From positions 62,001-126,000 of the forward strand of contig JANQKG010000025.1 in assembly GCA_028281235.1 (NCBI GenBank): 64,000 bases of DNA, read 5' to 3'. Within the stretch, counting starts at the first letter, position 1. Each line of letters opens with the position of its first letter. The notes beneath the pieces are model-generated. The model had not been told where the DNA came from. It ran no database searches and was given only the letters and a program-made list of their open reading frames with translations. Both the position numbers and the translations under genes were made by a program. Shown here piece by piece: positions 61,937 through 64,000 of this stretch. This DNA is from Afifellaceae bacterium. Lineage in GTDB: Bacteria > Pseudomonadota > Alphaproteobacteria > Rhizobiales > Afifellaceae.

Positions 61937-62863
61937 ATGTTCTTGCTGCAGCGACTGCGCGACCAGCCCTATCTCCTGTTGACGCTTACCCCGCTGTTCT
62001 GGGCGGGCAACGCGGTTGTCGGTCGGGCGGTGGTCACGGATATCCCGCCGGCCATGCTCAACCAGATTCGTTGGAGCCTGGCATTTCTACTGGTGATTCC
62101 GTTCGCCTGGTCGCGACTGCGGGCCGATCTCCCAATCATTCGCCGCCATATCGGTATCATTACGGCCCTGTCGCTCACCGGCATCACCGCCTTCAACACC
62201 TTTCAGTATTGGAGCCTGCAGCACACGACCGCGACCAATGTGTCGGTGCTGCAATCAAGCGCGCCGCTTCTGATCGGCCTGTTGAGCTGGATGCTGTGGA
62301 GCGATCCGCTGACGCGCCGTCAGCTTGGCGGAATCGCGATATCGATGACCGGCGTGCTGGCCATCATCAGCGGCGGCGAGCTGGCGCGGCTGGCGAGCCT
62401 GAGCCTTAATGTCGGTGACATCACGATGCTCATCGGCATTGCCATTTATGCACTCTACAGCGCGCTTCTGCGCCAGCATCCGCCGATTTCGCCGGTCAGC
62501 TTCCTGGCCGTGACCATCGGATGGGGCGCGGTGCTTCTGGTGCCGGTCACGGTCGCGGAATACGCGCTCGGCGCGCGTATCGAACACCTTGACGCAGGCG
62601 GCTATGCGGCGATCGCCTACGTCGCGATCTTTCCCTCCATCCTCGCCTATCTTTGCTTCAATCGCGGCGTTCTGTTGATTGGTCCTAATCGGGCCGGACC
62701 GTTCTTTCACTTCGTGCCGCTGTTCGGTTCAACGCTCGCCATCATCTTTCTCGGTGAGCGGCCGGGATGGCACCATCTGATTGGGGCGATCCTGATTATC
62801 GGCGGGGTGTTCGCGGCCGGCGGCCGGCCGGGCGCGCGCGCACAATCGCCCGCTCCCTCCTAA
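61937..62863 (+). CDS. EamA/DMT family transporter
   Basis: The 308-residue protein has ten membrane helices arranged as two EamA repeats: LTLTPLFWAGNAVVGRAVVT begins the first, LGERPGWHHLIGAILIIGGV ends the second. Such carriers export amino acids or metabolites. ATG 61937 was chosen after GGCGGGCGAC; TTG 61898 would extend it by 13 residues. It converges on rpoH. Confidence 0.9.
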   Translation: MFLLQRLRDQPYLLLTLTPLFWAGNAVVGRAVVTDIPPAMLNQIRWSLAFLLVIPFAWSRLRADLPIIRRHIGIITALSLTGITAFNTFQYWSLQHTTATNVSVLQSSAPLLIGLLSWMLWSDPLTRRQLGGIAISMTGVLAIISGGELARLASLSLNVGDITMLIGIAIYALYSALLRQHPPISPVSFLAVTIGWGAVLLVPVTVAEYALGARIEHLDAGGYAAIAYVAIFPSILAYLCFNRGVLLIGPNRAGPFFHFVPLFGSTLAIIFLGERPGWHHLIGAILIIGGVFAAGGRPGARAQSPAPS

Positions 62864-62905
62864 GCGGGGCGGGCGACCGACGCGACGTTTCTTGTTGCTA
62901 GGGCT

Positions 62906-63820
62906 TTAAGCGGGCGCGGGAGCGGCGAGTGCTGCCTGGCCGCGATCGCGTTCGCGCGTCGCCTTCAGCATTGCCTTTTGCACCTTCTCGAAGGCACGCA
63001 CTTCAAGCTGGCGCACACGCTCGCGGGAGACGTCAAACTCCGTCGACAGCTCCTCCAGGGTGAGCGGGTCCTCCGCCAGCCGCCGTGCTTCGAAGATGCG
63101 CCGCTCGCGCTTGTCGAGAACGTCGAGCGCTTCCGTCAGCATGGCGCGCCGCTGATCGAGCTCGTCCTGCTCCGCCAGCGTCTCCTCCGGCGACTCGCCG
63201 TCATCGGCGAGCCAGTCCATCCATTCGCCGGACTCGCCCTCTGTTGCGCGGATCGGCGCATTGAGCGAGGCGTCGCCGGACAGGCGGCGGTTCATGGAGA
63301 CCACTTCCTCCTCGCTGACGTTCAGCTTCTTGGCGATCTGCTTCACCTGGTCGGGGTGCAGATCGCCCTCTTCGAGCGCGGAGATCTGGCTCTTGGCTTT
63401 GCGCAGATTGAAGAAGAGCCGCTTCTGGTTGGCGGTCGTGCCCATCTTCACCAGGCTCCAGGAGCGCAGGATGTATTCCTGGATCGCCGCCTTGATCCAC
63501 CACATCGCATAAGTGGCAAGGCGGAAGCCGCGCTCCGGATCGAAGCGCTTCACCGCCTGCATCAGCCCGACATTGCCTTCGGAGATGACCTCGCCGATCG
63601 GCAGGCCATAGCCGCGATAGCCCATGGCAATCTTCGCCACGAGGCGTAAATGGCTCGTCACCAGCCGATGCGCGGCGTCGCGGTCATCGTGCTCGTGGTA
63701 GCGCTTGGCCAGCATGTACTCTTCCTGAGGCTCCAGCATGGGAAAGCGCCGGATCTCCTCGAGGTAGCGCGTCAGGCCTCCGTCTCCTGAACGGAAGACC
63801 GGTATGTTGCCCTTGGCCAT
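62906..63820 (-). CDS. rpoH: RNA polymerase sigma factor RpoH (sigma-32)
   Basis: The 304-residue sigma-70 family factor controls heat shock. Region 2 contains GNVGLMQAVKRFDPERGFRL and ATYAMWWIKAAIQEYI; the RpoH-specific box QKRLFFNLRKAKSQ follows; region 4 has LTLEELSTEFDVSRERVRQL. The C-terminus is Ala/Pro-rich. FtsH (51030), its known degrader in E. coli, is encoded in the same window. About 180 bases upstream are visible; TACTAT on the minus strand near 63890 could be a -10 box. Confidence 0.96.
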   Translation of the reverse strand: MAKGNIPVFRSGDGGLTRYLEEIRRFPMLEPQEEYMLAKRYHEHDDRDAAHRLVTSHLRLVAKIAMGYRGYGLPIGEVISEGNVGLMQAVKRFDPERGFRLATYAMWWIKAAIQEYILRSWSLVKMGTTANQKRLFFNLRKAKSQISALEEGDLHPDQVKQIAKKLNVSEEEVVSMNRRLSGDASLNAPIRATEGESGEWMDWLADDGESPEETLAEQDELDQRRAMLTEALDVLDKRERRIFEARRLAEDPLTLEELSTEFDVSRERVRQLEVRAFEKVQKAMLKATRERDRGQAALAAPAPA

Positions 63821-64000
63821 TCTCGTTGTCCTTCCCGGCCAACCGGCGCCTCAAAAGGCATTCGGCGGCCTTTGCCTGTGTCCTCAGATAGTATCACGGC
63901 CATTGTGCGGCTGCGAAAAGAACGGACGTTCCCCTAAATACCACGTTTCCGAAACAATTGCACAAGATTGGTCAATTTTTTTGGCCAATTCGCCTCAAAT

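Overview
The window is GC-rich chromosomal DNA of an alphaproteobacterium, most likely order Hyphomicrobiales (Rhizobiales). The evidence is the gene content and order: DUF4164-zapA, a DUF1192/quinone oxidoreductase/TrcR (DUF1013) block, DUF1465, DUF2852, tolQRAB-pal-cpoB-tilS-ftsH-glmM, a serC leader-serC-serA-purA run and an RpoH-type sigma factor. The intergenic palindromic repeats are also of the kind common in that order. No rRNA, tRNA, CRISPR array, integrase or transposase was seen.

Region by region. 0-5.4 kb (minus strand): the start of transketolase, a cysteine synthase fused to a glutaredoxin domain, an aminotransferase, and a sugar-type ABC permease and binding protein without their ATPase. 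5.7-7.8 kb: an Asp-box beta-propeller protein overlapping a MoaD/ThiS-like protein, then DUF4164 and zapA. 7.9-9.6 kb: an accessory patch with an unknown gene and an Xre/RES toxin-antitoxin pair around an 18-bp palindrome. 9.7-16 kb: two YdcH-like proteins, purEK, a micro-operon of tiny membrane proteins (75 and 29 aa), efp, suhB-like, and a MotA/ExbB plus MotB/OmpA stator-like pair. 16-24.7 kb: ABC exporter, zinc-free L31, DUF1465, a glycosyltransferase with a broken 5' end beside two tandem palindromes, DUF1192, quinone oxidoreductase, trcR, a TauE-like permease and yebC. 24.8-27 kb (minus): 6S RNA, 5-formyl-THF cyclo-ligase, ymdB-like phosphodiesterase and a GFA protein. 27-35.9 kb: prpE, a NavAb-like sodium channel, a DksA-like protein, a TIR plus caspase-like pair, an SDR, a class III cyclase and a VOC/WYL-regulator pair carrying shared inverted-repeat operators. 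35.9-38.8 kb: ruvC-[AbrB/PIN toxin-antitoxin]-ruvA-ruvB. 38.8-40.8 kb: TetR regulator, an unknown gene and DUF2852, with related TetR-like operators. 41.2-54.5 kb: ybgC, tolQRAB, an inserted SDR and MFS gene, pal, cpoB, tilS, ftsH, glmM. 54.8-63.8 kb: an outer-membrane barrel, serC and serA, an inserted hicBA pair, purA, a proline/acid-rich membrane protein, an EamA transporter and rpoH.

The backbone is housekeeping: purine and serine synthesis, Tol-Pal envelope constriction, Holliday junction resolution, and translation and heat-shock control. Three different toxin-antitoxin modules sit in it, two of them spliced into essential operons by start/stop overlaps or near-abutment. The most intriguing locus is the caspase-TIR pair at 30.6-32.8 kb. 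Its caspase-like partner has a signal peptide and Ser in place of the catalytic Cys. This makes it different from the cytosolic TIR/caspase defence pairs, and its function is unknown.
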